Made by a program: the position numbers and the translations under genes
The notes under the pieces: model-generated
What the model saw: only the letters and a program-made list of their open reading frames with translations
What the model was told of the DNA's origin: nothing
Database searches by the model: none
IMG/VR virus record: IMGVR_UViG_3300022900_000038
Location: 1-35,494 of that record
Source of the DNA: a virus
Length of the DNA stretch: 35,494 nucleotides
Direction: 5' to 3' (one strand)
Shown here: piece after piece, positions 1 to 5,732 of the stretch
Position numbering within the stretch: position 1 is the stretch's first letter
Layout of the letters: the number at the start of each line of letters is the position of its first letter

Positions 1-69
1 AAGAGCGGGGAAATCTTTTTAGAGGATCTTCAAAATCAAATTAAAAACGGGCCAAAAAAGGAGCAGTAA
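1..69 (+). CDS. C-terminal end of a truncated gene, unknown
   Basis: The first frame is open from base 1 to a TAA at 67-69 and gives the last 22 residues of a polar, Lys/Gln-rich protein ending in PKKEQ. The start lies outside the window. The gene is supported by the next gene: the Shine-Dalgarno of the 71 gene (AAGGAG, 58-63) lies inside these last codons and only one base separates the two, as in a tightly packed operon. No function can be given. Confidence 0.5.
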   Translation, partial: KSGEIFLEDLQNQIKNGPKKEQ

Positions 70-70
70 A

Positions 71-331
71 TTGGAAACTTGGGCAGAAATCCGCAACCGT
101 CACCAACAAGAAAAGATTGCTTTGGTCAAATCACTATCTGATCATTACACTTATGCACAGGCTGCAAGAATTTTGGAATGGGATGCGAGAAGCCTTGTGA
201 GGTTTTGCCACTATTGGAAGATCAATTTTAAACGCAGCAAAAAGGAAGGATATGTTGATGCACAACCTTACATCAGCCGATCAAGGACTTTTGCGGTTTC
301 TAAATCGTCAAGTAGATCGTCTACAAGATGA
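71..331 (+). CDS. Small HTH-like phage protein (TTG start)
   Basis: This 86-residue protein starts at TTG with a strong Shine-Dalgarno, AAGGAG, 7 bases upstream. Residues 5-55 are helical and basic, with a helix-turn-helix-like stretch around YTYAQAARILEWDARSLVRF (27-46). Small DNA-binding phage proteins often have an 'AQAARIL' helix followed by a turn and a second helix. The last 26 residues are Ser/Arg-rich and overlap the next gene by 80 bases, so the protein tail may be low-constraint sequence. A DNA-binding or regulatory role is inferred from composition only. It is the second gene of the plus-strand unit that ends at the 756-795 terminator. Confidence 0.6.
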   Translation: METWAEIRNRHQQEKIALVKSLSDHYTYAQAARILEWDARSLVRFCHYWKINFKRSKKEGYVDAQPYISRSRTFAVSKSSSRSSTR

Positions 332-446
332 AAGCTTCCGACTTGATCCGCACCCCAATGTAAAACAAGACCTTGACCGCGCTCGTCGTGAGTTAAAGGC
401 GTTCATATTATCATTACAAAAAGAAGGAAAGAATATTCATGGATGA
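252..446 (+). CDS. Small helical protein, unknown
   Basis: This gene encodes a 64-residue, highly charged protein that is predicted to be helical throughout (SADQGLLRFLNRQ, then LDRARRELKAFILSLQKE). The ATG at 252 has a very good Shine-Dalgarno, AAGGAAGGA, ending directly upstream. The ATG at 258 is an alternative start. It overlaps the preceding gene by 80 bases in another frame and the following gene by 8 bases. The strong ribosome-binding site argues that it is real despite the long overlap. I do not recognise the family; the function is unknown. Confidence 0.6.
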   Translation: MLMHNLTSADQGLLRFLNRQVDRLQDESFRLDPHPNVKQDLDRARRELKAFILSLQKEGKNIHG

Positions 447-735
447 AGCTGAACTAGGAAAACTAATGGTTGCTATGGCAGAGGAAGATATGAAGGCCAA
501 CAAAAAAAGGGGCGCTTGGAGCGAAAACCCTAAGTGGCACGAGGTGGAAAAATACCAGAACAACCGAACTCGTGGTGGACGCCCATCAACCAGAAGCAAA
601 ATCCTAGCAATGTTGAAAAAAGGTTACTCAGTTGAAGAAGTTATCAAAGAATTAAATTGCAGAAGGAATTTAGCCTTTGAATGTGCTAGAGTTCTGAAAA
701 TGGAACAGAATGCCGCGTCCTCCCACGCAGCATAG
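439..735 (+). CDS. Small protein with C-terminal HTH-like region
   Basis: This 98-residue protein starts at ATG 439 behind GAAGGAAAG and overlaps the upstream stop by 8 bases, which suggests translational coupling. The N-terminal half is acidic and then basic. Residues 51-90 (RPSTRSKILAMLKKGYSVEEV, then an Asn/Cys turn and a helix) look like a helix-turn-helix such as those in small terminase-like or regulatory phage proteins. It is the last gene before a terminator and faces the end of the late operon. A DNA-binding role is inferred; no family was recognised. Confidence 0.65.
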   Translation: MDEAELGKLMVAMAEEDMKANKKRGAWSENPKWHEVEKYQNNRTRGGRPSTRSKILAMLKKGYSVEEVIKELNCRRNLAFECARVLKMEQNAASSHAA

Positions 736-755
736 ATGAAGGGTGATACCTTCTC

Positions 756-795
756 CCCCGTCACTGCATCTCTCCTCCGTGGTGGCGGGGTTTTT
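756..795 (+). terminator. Rho-independent terminator of the left plus-strand genes
   Basis: CCCCGTCAC (756-764) pairs with GTGGCGGGG (782-790), 9 base pairs with one G-T wobble and a 17-base loop, followed directly by TTTTT (791-795). It lies 21 bases after the stop of the 439-735 gene. The rest of 736-859 holds no gene that I can support. On the minus strand the hairpin has no U-tract, so I see no clear terminator there for the convergent late operon. Confidence 0.6.
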
Positions 796-859
796 CGTGG
801 GGCCAGCAAGTCCATCACAACCCTGTCACAGTTTCCTATGAGCCAGCCCCGACTTATGT

Positions 860-1288
860 TTATGCCCAATCCTTCACAGCGAAGCAAGGGCAAGCTTTTC
901 TTGCATAGGAATTATGCCCAGATATTTCTTTGATGCTGGGAAACTTAGCACTGTAATCTGCGATTAATTCACGCAAAGCTTCTTCTTGCTCTGGCGTAAA
1001 GTTATCCAGAAAAGCATCGTCAGCACAGCCGCCACGGCCACCTACTAGGCTTACCCCTATGGATGACTTGTTTCGGCCCCTACAGTGCGCTCCTGAGCGC
1101 TCTACGGGCCTACCATAGCCAATAGATCCGTCACGATGAATGATTGCGTGATAGCCAATATCAGACCAGTTGCGTTCTTCTACATGCCAGCGCTTTATTT
1201 CTTTCACCACATCATCAACAGATCGATCAGCATACCAGCTTGGGTTTGTTGCCGTGCAGTGAATTATAATCTCGTTAATCTCTCTCAT
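860..1288 (-). CDS. N-acetylmuramoyl-L-alanine amidase (endolysin)
   Basis: This 142-residue enzyme belongs to the T7 lysozyme / amidase_2 family, which cleaves the bond between N-acetylmuramic acid and L-alanine in peptidoglycan at the end of infection. The family landmarks are visible: the zinc ligands H10 (IIIHCTA), H125 (SGHNSY) and C133 (KACPC), the catalytic-site Y46 (DIGYH), H68 (GAH) and K131. The His-Cys spacing of 8 matches T7 lysozyme, which is 151 residues long. No signal peptide is seen, so export depends on the holin. The ATG overlaps the upstream holin stop by four bases (ATGA). It is the last gene of the long minus-strand late unit. Confidence 0.93.
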   Translation of the reverse strand: MREINEIIIHCTATNPSWYADRSVDDVVKEIKRWHVEERNWSDIGYHAIIHRDGSIGYGRPVERSGAHCRGRNKSSIGVSLVGGRGGCADDAFLDNFTPEQEEALRELIADYSAKFPSIKEISGHNSYARKACPCFAVKDWA

Positions 1289-1680
1289 TTGGTTAAGCCT
1301 TTCTGCTTTTCATATGTCCTCAGACCGCCAATTCCTAACATGCCGCCCAGAACAGTCAAAAGCGTTCCCATGTCAAATTCTGGCAATGGCGGGATTTGTG
1401 TACCTGTTAGCGCAACGACAAAAAGGGCAACAGGCTGACCAATAAAATGCCAACCAAAAGCAAGCCCACAGATCCAACCAATGAAAGGACGCCAGCCACC
1501 CTTAAAAACACTTCCGCTTGCAGCTTCTGCTGCGTTGACTTGTATCTGAGCGAGGGCCAAGTCTTGCGCGTGACGCTGTGACATAGTGGCAATCTCGTGC
1601 GCGAGCTTTGCTTTCTCGTCAGCATCAGGAATGAACTTGTCTAAGAGGCCAGTGACCGGCGCTATCAGCTTGTCAATCAT
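1285..1680 (-). CDS. Holin, GTA-type 3TM family
   Basis: This 131-residue membrane protein has an amphipathic N-terminus, a charged helix (residues 18-52) and then hydrophobic segments around GGWRPFIGWICGLAFGWHF (61-79), PVALFVVAL (83-91) and LLTVLGGMLGIGGL (106-119). The 'WRPFIGW' opening of the first membrane helix is typical of the 3TM holins first described in gene transfer agents. It would make the inner-membrane lesion that lets the amidase reach the cell wall. It overlaps the amidase by four bases and the upstream membrane protein by four bases, forming a compact lysis cassette. Confidence 0.85.
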   Translation of the reverse strand: MIDKLIAPVTGLLDKFIPDADEKAKLAHEIATMSQRHAQDLALAQIQVNAAEAASGSVFKGGWRPFIGWICGLAFGWHFIGQPVALFVVALTGTQIPPLPEFDMGTLLTVLGGMLGIGGLRTYEKQKGLTK

Positions 1681-1877
1681 TTCTCAGAACCCAGCCACAC
1701 GGCAAACGCGCCCGTCATGGCCCCAGAGCAAACGCTAATCATTGCGGATTGCTGTGTTGACAAATCTTCAAGGCTCATACCCCATTCTATAACGCGAATA
1801 TACATGACAGTCATAACCAACATCATAATGCGCGGCATTATTTTCCAAGCCAATATTTTTTCCATAGCTATAGTCAT
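1677..1877 (-). CDS. Small two-helix membrane protein, possible second holin
   Basis: This 66-residue protein has two hydrophobic stretches: residues 12-31, rich in Met/Ile/Val, and residues 45-62 (MISVCSGAMTGAFAVWLG). The charged loop between them contains SLEDLSTQQ. The ATG at 1877 follows AGAGG by a normal distance, and a second Met lies four codons in. Its size, two membrane helices and position just before the holin and amidase suggest a holin, antiholin or lysis-timing role. This is inferred from context and I recognise no family. Confidence 0.7.
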   Translation of the reverse strand: MTIAMEKILAWKIMPRIMMLVMTVMYIRVIEWGMSLEDLSTQQSAMISVCSGAMTGAFAVWLGSEK

Positions 1878-1878
1878 A

Positions 1879-2133
1879 TCAAACCTCTATGTTTATTTTC
1901 GTTCCTTGCGGTCTATCCGCTGTAGTCTTGCGGCCAAACCTATCATAAGTTTCGTTTAGATCAAATCTTTGCTTTGCGAGCGCCTCTAAGTGGCTGTGGT
2001 TGGCCCTATGCTCTTTTTCCACCCTCTGCTCCGCTAAGTGCGTTTCTATGCGCTCACGCGCTCTGGTTTGCTGGTGAATGTTTGACGCTACATCAAACGG
2101 CATTTGCCCTGCACCCTGCACACCGTCAGCCAT
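1879..2133 (-). CDS. Small coiled-coil protein before the lysis genes
   Basis: This 84-residue, soluble, highly charged protein has a long predicted amphipathic helix (residues 18-62: many Glu, Arg, His and Gln) and a basic tail. It has no signal peptide or membrane segment. Its stop overlaps the ribosome-binding region of the next gene, and its ATG comes immediately after the upstream stop (TAA then ATG), so it is translated as part of the late operon. It could be a minor virion or lysis accessory protein. I do not recognise the family. Confidence 0.65.
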   Translation of the reverse strand: MADGVQGAGQMPFDVASNIHQQTRARERIETHLAEQRVEKEHRANHSHLEALAKQRFDLNETYDRFGRKTTADRPQGTKINIEV

Positions 2134-2616
2134 TTACCACCACCCAGCGCCCAAACCAGTCAACCATGTGCCGCCCCCTATGATAGCTGCCAGCATCACA
2201 AATAGTAATATCAACAGCAAAGTTTCAAAAAATGCGGCTTTGCGCTCTTGCTGCTTATACAGCGTTTCCTCGCGCTCTTTCTTAATCTTGCGCCGTAGCT
2301 CCACCATCTCACGCCATGTGCCATAGCCAAAGCGGTTATTCAGCATTTGCTGCAAGTCTTTCTCTTGCTCTGCCAGCTTCTTCTGGTGAATGATAATTTG
2401 AAGCGCCTCTTGCTCCACAGATCCAGATGAAAAAAGCTTAGTAAAGATAGGCGGGTTTTTACGCTGCTGTTCTGCGCGGCCAAGATCCGCTGCTGCGCCG
2501 TACCACTTACCTAACTGACCAGCAACATCCTCTAGCTCACGACCAGCGTAAACTAGCTTTTTTACCATGTTATAGGCTTGTGTGGCCCCAGCTATCGCTG
2601 TGATAGGATCTATCAT
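2134..2616 (-). CDS. Coiled-coil protein with C-terminal membrane helix
   Basis: From ATG 2616 the protein has 160 residues, starting MIDPITAIAGATQAY. A longer reading frame starts at 2649 but has no ribosome-binding site, so the internal start is preferred. The N-terminal 20 residues are mildly hydrophobic and residues 70-118 form a charged coiled coil. Residues 120-142 form a strong membrane helix (LLLILLFVMLAAIIGGG), and the protein ends in a Gly/Trp-rich tail. This layout could suit a virion-associated or spanin-like envelope protein. The function is unknown and the context is the pre-lysis part of the late operon. The 189 bases upstream (2617-2805) hold no gene that I can support. Confidence 0.7.
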   Translation of the reverse strand: MIDPITAIAGATQAYNMVKKLVYAGRELEDVAGQLGKWYGAAADLGRAEQQRKNPPIFTKLFSSGSVEQEALQIIIHQKKLAEQEKDLQQMLNNRFGYGTWREMVELRRKIKKEREETLYKQQERKAAFFETLLLILLFVMLAAIIGGGTWLTGLGAGWW

Positions 2617-2805
2617 GCATCTTGCCCTACGATAATGTATCCCAAGCATTTCGCATCAGGATGTATTCTGTATATTTTTGGATAATGATAATAAAATGAC
2701 GGGCGCGGGCAGCGATACCGGCAAGCCTTATACATGATCCCCTGCGGAAACATTCCAAAGGCAATAGATGTTAGGGCGCAAATCATGGCCCAACCATATC
2801 ACATT

Positions 2806-3018
2806 TTACTTGACAGCTAAATTCTGAATATCGCGCCGCATTTCTTTTTGATCGTCGCGCATTTCTTTAAGAAGTTCATGCATCATATCTGTTTTTTGCT
2901 CAAGAAGTTTAATCTGAGATTTATTTGTTAAAAGATTGTTGATAATCCACCAACCAGCAGCAGAAAATGCGCCCGCTATAGCTATTAAGAAGCCTGTATA
3001 ATCTTCAATAAACTTCAT
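2806..3018 (-). CDS. Membrane-anchored coiled-coil protein (possible i-spanin)
   Basis: This 70-residue protein has one N-terminal membrane helix (residues 9-30: FLIAIAGAFSAAGWWIINNLL) followed by an uninterrupted charged coiled coil (33-68, with KEMRDDQKEMRRDIQ). I chose ATG 3018, which follows the upstream stop and has an AGGG ribosome-binding site. An ATG at 3039 lies inside the upstream gene without a clear site. An N-in helix plus periplasmic coiled coil is the architecture of inner-membrane spanins, and the gene sits near the lysis cassette. That role is inferred; no outer-membrane lipoprotein partner is visible. Confidence 0.65.
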   Translation of the reverse strand: MKFIEDYTGFLIAIAGAFSAAGWWIINNLLTNKSQIKLLEQKTDMMHELLKEMRDDQKEMRRDIQNLAVK

Positions 3019-3028
3019 TATTCGCGCC

Positions 3029-3316
3029 CTAATAGCCATGAACCATTAACTTACTGTATTCACCAGAAAGAAGTTTTCTTTTAACATATTCAGAAAATTC
3101 TGGTGATCCAATTTTTAGACCACTTTCATTGATCCATTTTTCAACAACCACAAATGGCAAAGAACCAACGTGACGCATATCTGATTTACGGTTATGACCG
3201 TCTATTTGTTTTTCTTTGTTAAAATTTAAAATGGCGCTGACATCCTGAGAACGGTTTATAATCAGCTTATCATCTTCTGTTTTGTAGGAAGTATTAAGAC
3301 TAAGATTATCAGTCAT
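3029..3316 (-). CDS. Small conserved-type phage protein downstream of capsid
   Basis: This 95-residue soluble protein starts MTDNLSLNTSYKTEDDKLI. ATG 3316 is preferred over an upstream frame opening at 3364 because of the AGGAAG site 7 bases before it. Residues 43-95 look like a compact helical domain (NRKSDMRHVGSLPFVVVEKWI, then PEFSEYVKRKLLSGEYSKL). I recall similar small proteins next to head genes of several phages, but I cannot name the family. Its start overlaps the preceding 56-residue gene by 8 bases. A head-related role is inferred from position. Confidence 0.7.
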   Translation of the reverse strand: MTDNLSLNTSYKTEDDKLIINRSQDVSAILNFNKEKQIDGHNRKSDMRHVGSLPFVVVEKWINESGLKIGSPEFSEYVKRKLLSGEYSKLMVHGY

Positions 3317-3479
3317 CTTTTTTCTTCCTTGGCTTTTTAGGCTTTTCTTCTGCCCGCATAGCAAACTCTAATGACATCATTAGCTTTGCTTCTTCCGCTG
3401 AAACGTCAACAATGTCGCCCATTTTTGCGCGTACACCATCAACAAACGGGCCTCTGTCAGTGATAATTTTAACTTTCAT
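3309..3479 (-). CDS. 56-residue protein following the capsid gene
   Basis: This short gene encodes MKVKIITDRGPFVDGVRAKM, then an acidic segment DIVDVSAEEAKLMMSLEFA, and a Lys-rich tail (KPKKPRKKK). The ATG has a strong Shine-Dalgarno, GGAAGG, five bases upstream, and its stop overlaps the next start by 8 bases. The beta-rich start with a 'gd.vdvs.eea..l' pattern resembles small head-completion proteins that often follow capsid genes. That resemblance is weak. The basic tail may contact DNA or another virion protein. Confidence 0.7.
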   Translation of the reverse strand: MKVKIITDRGPFVDGVRAKMGDIVDVSAEEAKLMMSLEFAMRAEEKPKKPRKKKDD

Positions 3480-3500
3480 ATCAACCTTCCATAAGAATAG

Positions 3501-3520
3501 AGGGGCATTTCTGCCCCCCT
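3501..3520. other. Intercistronic GC hairpin after the capsid gene
   Basis: AGGGGCA (3501-3507) and TGCCCCCT (3512-3519) form a 7 bp stem with a four-base loop, just after the capsid stop. No U-run follows on the minus strand, so it is more likely an mRNA-stabilising or attenuating hairpin that keeps capsid message high than a full terminator. Confidence 0.5.
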
Positions 3521-3532
3521 AATATGCCTTAT

Positions 3533-4492
3533 TTAGCTTACATCAGCAACAACGCCGTGCGCTTTTTCTGAAGTAACCTGTAAACCCCACTCAGCAGAAA
3601 TCAAACGGCGCTCTGACAAGCCAGTACGGGCCAATGGTTTCTGTTTTGCAGTTTGCAGATACGCAATTTCTGCGTAGCTTGGATCAAGCACAAATACATC
3701 ACGCGAACGAATGTGACGGGATGGAACAATTTGCAACTCGCCAAAGTCTGAGATGTAAACGTCAATTGCAGCGTTCAGCTTGCTATCTTCTGCCTCTTTG
3801 AAACGTGTAGCGTTACCTGTGAAGGTAGAGATAGTTTGCTTCTGAGCAGATCCACAAAGAACAATTGAAGGTGTTGCACCTTCATCCCAACAATCAGCAA
3901 TTACCCCTTTTAGGAGCGCCTCTGTAATGGCCCTTTGAGTACCGTCAGTTGCAGCAGCATTTGGATAACCAGATGATCCTGATCCTGATGTAGTACCGTC
4001 TGCACCGCCAGTTCCGCGTGAAGCGTTAGTGGTCAAGAATGCTGGCAAACCAGCAGTAACGCGAGCCGTACCAGACGCCCCTGCATTTCCCGCTACATTT
4101 GACAGACACATTTTTTCCATGTCACGTTTCATTTCAGACAACTTATAGGCAACTTGCTTGGCTACTGTTTGAGCGTTTGCAACACCATTGACTGCTTGGT
4201 TTGTATCAGAAACTTCTACAACCTTAGCGCTAATATTGGTGTAATTGCCTTTTCGTACTGCGTTTGTTGGCGCAGAATTAGACAGCCCAACGTCACCCTC
4301 TATTTGGGTGTTTGTCGCTGCTGCGGCCAAGTCTACTTCAGACCATTCAAAAAATGTATTATCAACGCTGCGCGTTCCAATAGCACTCATAAAAACGGTT
4401 TCTGTAGGCGTTATTGAGGCTAAAGCCTCTGAGAGATCCTCGCGGATCGTTGTGACATCATATGTCTCGTTTGTGTTTGCAGTAACAGCCAT
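3533..4492 (-). CDS. Major capsid protein, SU10/DUF5309 type
   Basis: This 319-residue protein matches the SU10-like (DUF5309) major capsid family, an HK97-fold lineage. The N-terminus YDVTTIREDLSEALASITPTE is typical: the protein starts with an N-terminal arm and then the 'P-TETVFMSAIG' segment. A Gly/Ser-rich insertion lies at about residues 150-178 (GTGGADGTTSGSGSSGYPN) in the middle of the chain. The C-terminal half (IVLCGSAQKQTISTF, DVFVLDP, LARTGLSERRLISAEWGLQV) is also family-like. It follows portal and scaffold genes in the same operon, as expected, and would form the procapsid shell. Confidence 0.9.
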   Translation of the reverse strand: MAVTANTNETYDVTTIREDLSEALASITPTETVFMSAIGTRSVDNTFFEWSEVDLAAAATNTQIEGDVGLSNSAPTNAVRKGNYTNISAKVVEVSDTNQAVNGVANAQTVAKQVAYKLSEMKRDMEKMCLSNVAGNAGASGTARVTAGLPAFLTTNASRGTGGADGTTSGSGSSGYPNAAATDGTQRAITEALLKGVIADCWDEGATPSIVLCGSAQKQTISTFTGNATRFKEAEDSKLNAAIDVYISDFGELQIVPSRHIRSRDVFVLDPSYAEIAYLQTAKQKPLARTGLSERRLISAEWGLQVTSEKAHGVVADVS

Positions 4493-4516
4493 TGCTGTGT
4501 CCTTTCATTGCAAAAG

Positions 4517-5497
4517 TTAATAGAGTAGAAAATTAGCAACATCATCAATGCCGCCTTTTTTCTGCATCTGCGCTCTTGCTTGTTTAGATTTTGTAGCTTT
4601 TCCTGCCGTTGCTGCCCGCTTTGCTGCCGGTTTTACTACAGGCCGCGCACCTTCTGCTTTTTTATTAGCAGTAGTCTTGGTTTGCTGTAGCTCACGCCAT
4701 TTCAAAGCATCGTTCAAAATCATAACTTCTTCAGCAGTTTTCACAGTAGAAATCTGTTCATTTGTCAGATCATAATGCTTCTTTGCTTTAGTAGTCATTT
4801 CTTTGATAAATACACTGCGCTTTTCGGGATCAGCAAACTCAGGCATCCATTCCTGCAAACGCATAGCTTGCTGTTCAAGAAACTGATTGTGTTGCTGTTC
4901 TTCTTGAGCGCGTTGTTGTTGCGCAACGTATTGAGCCTTACGGTCAAAATCATTGCGTTTATCAACGGCACGGCGATATTCTGCCTCTGCTTCTAAATAG
5001 CCTAGAGGGTCACTAGCGCGTAGTTCCTCTGATGGATATTGTGGCACAGGCGGTATTTCACCGCTTTGGATTTGCTGCATCATCTGTGCAAGCATTTGAC
5101 GCTCTTGGGTCACTTTCTGAGTTATTTCCTCAACTTGCTTTTTGGCTTGCGCCGCTTCAGCCATGCCCTTTTGGATATACTTTTGCCCTGAGTACCCGCG
5201 TTTGAGTTCATCTAGGCTTACCTCTTTTTCTTCGCCATCTACTCTGACACGATAAAGAGGTTCCTCTTGAACTTCGCTTTCTTCAGCTTCCTCGTATTCC
5301 TCATCCACGCTTTCTTCACTGGCTTGGATTTCAGTGTCATCCACAACTTCAGCTTCAGCTTCCACCATTTCGGGCTGATCGTCATCAGTTACCTCTACAG
5401 CATCTTCTATCGCCTCTTGCGGATTTGGAGCTTCCATAATCAAATTATCGGCAACAGCCCCTAAGTCATTACCGTTGATTGGGTTAGTCGTGTCCAC
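4517..5497 (-). CDS. Capsid scaffolding protein
   Basis: This 326-residue protein lies between portal and capsid and has scaffold composition. The N-terminal 75 residues are extremely acidic (runs of Glu/Asp such as DEEYEEAEESEVQEE). A long Gln/Glu/Lys-rich coiled coil follows (about 95-220). The C-terminus is Lys/Ala-rich and basic (about 280-320: KPAAKRAATAGKATKSKQARA), as in scaffold segments that bind the inner capsid surface. It starts at GTG 5497 behind AAGGGAAAG, inside the end of the upstream gene (14-base overlap). It should guide capsid assembly and then leave or be degraded; no protease gene is seen in the window. Confidence 0.8.
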   Translation of the reverse strand: MDTTNPINGNDLGAVADNLIMEAPNPQEAIEDAVEVTDDDQPEMVEAEAEVVDDTEIQASEESVDEEYEEAEESEVQEEPLYRVRVDGEEKEVSLDELKRGYSGQKYIQKGMAEAAQAKKQVEEITQKVTQERQMLAQMMQQIQSGEIPPVPQYPSEELRASDPLGYLEAEAEYRRAVDKRNDFDRKAQYVAQQQRAQEEQQHNQFLEQQAMRLQEWMPEFADPEKRSVFIKEMTTKAKKHYDLTNEQISTVKTAEEVMILNDALKWRELQQTKTTANKKAEGARPVVKPAAKRAATAGKATKSKQARAQMQKKGGIDDVANFLLY

Positions 5498-5732
5498 GGT
5501 GCTTTCCCTTCTTATTAAGGAGCTTTACTGCATCCACATCGGCTTGCAGCAAATGCTCAATTGCATTTAAGGCCCGCAGAATTGCGTGTGCCTCCTCGCG
5601 GTCAGATACGTCATCCTTCCCGCTACTTGCAAAAACACTTTTTTGATGTTCTCGCAAATCCTCTATGGTTTCTCTGAACCAATCATTTTGCAGCAGAGAT
5701 TGTGAGCGCTTGGCTCTTGTTTCAATATCCAC
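5484..5732 (-). CDS. Small helical protein between portal and scaffold
   Basis: This 82-residue, all-helical, charged protein (DWFRETIEDLREHQKSVFA, then DREEAHAILRALNAIEHLLQA) overlaps the portal gene by 11 bases and the scaffold gene by 14. Tight coupling with both suggests a head-assembly role. A small helical gene in this slot is common in phages with P22-like portals. I cannot assign a specific activity. Confidence 0.7.
   Translation of the reverse strand: MDIETRAKRSQSLLQNDWFRETIEDLREHQKSVFASSGKDDVSDREEAHAILRALNAIEHLLQADVDAVKLLNKKGKHRGHD

Noticed and set aside
624-893. Minus-strand frame spanning the convergent gap
   Set aside because: It overlaps the plus-strand HTH gene, the terminator and the amidase end. 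The composition is not protein-like and no ribosome-binding site was seen.
3501-3520. Hairpin after the capsid gene as a full terminator
   Set aside because: No U-run follows on the transcribed strand, and downstream coupled genes have no promoter of their own that I can see.
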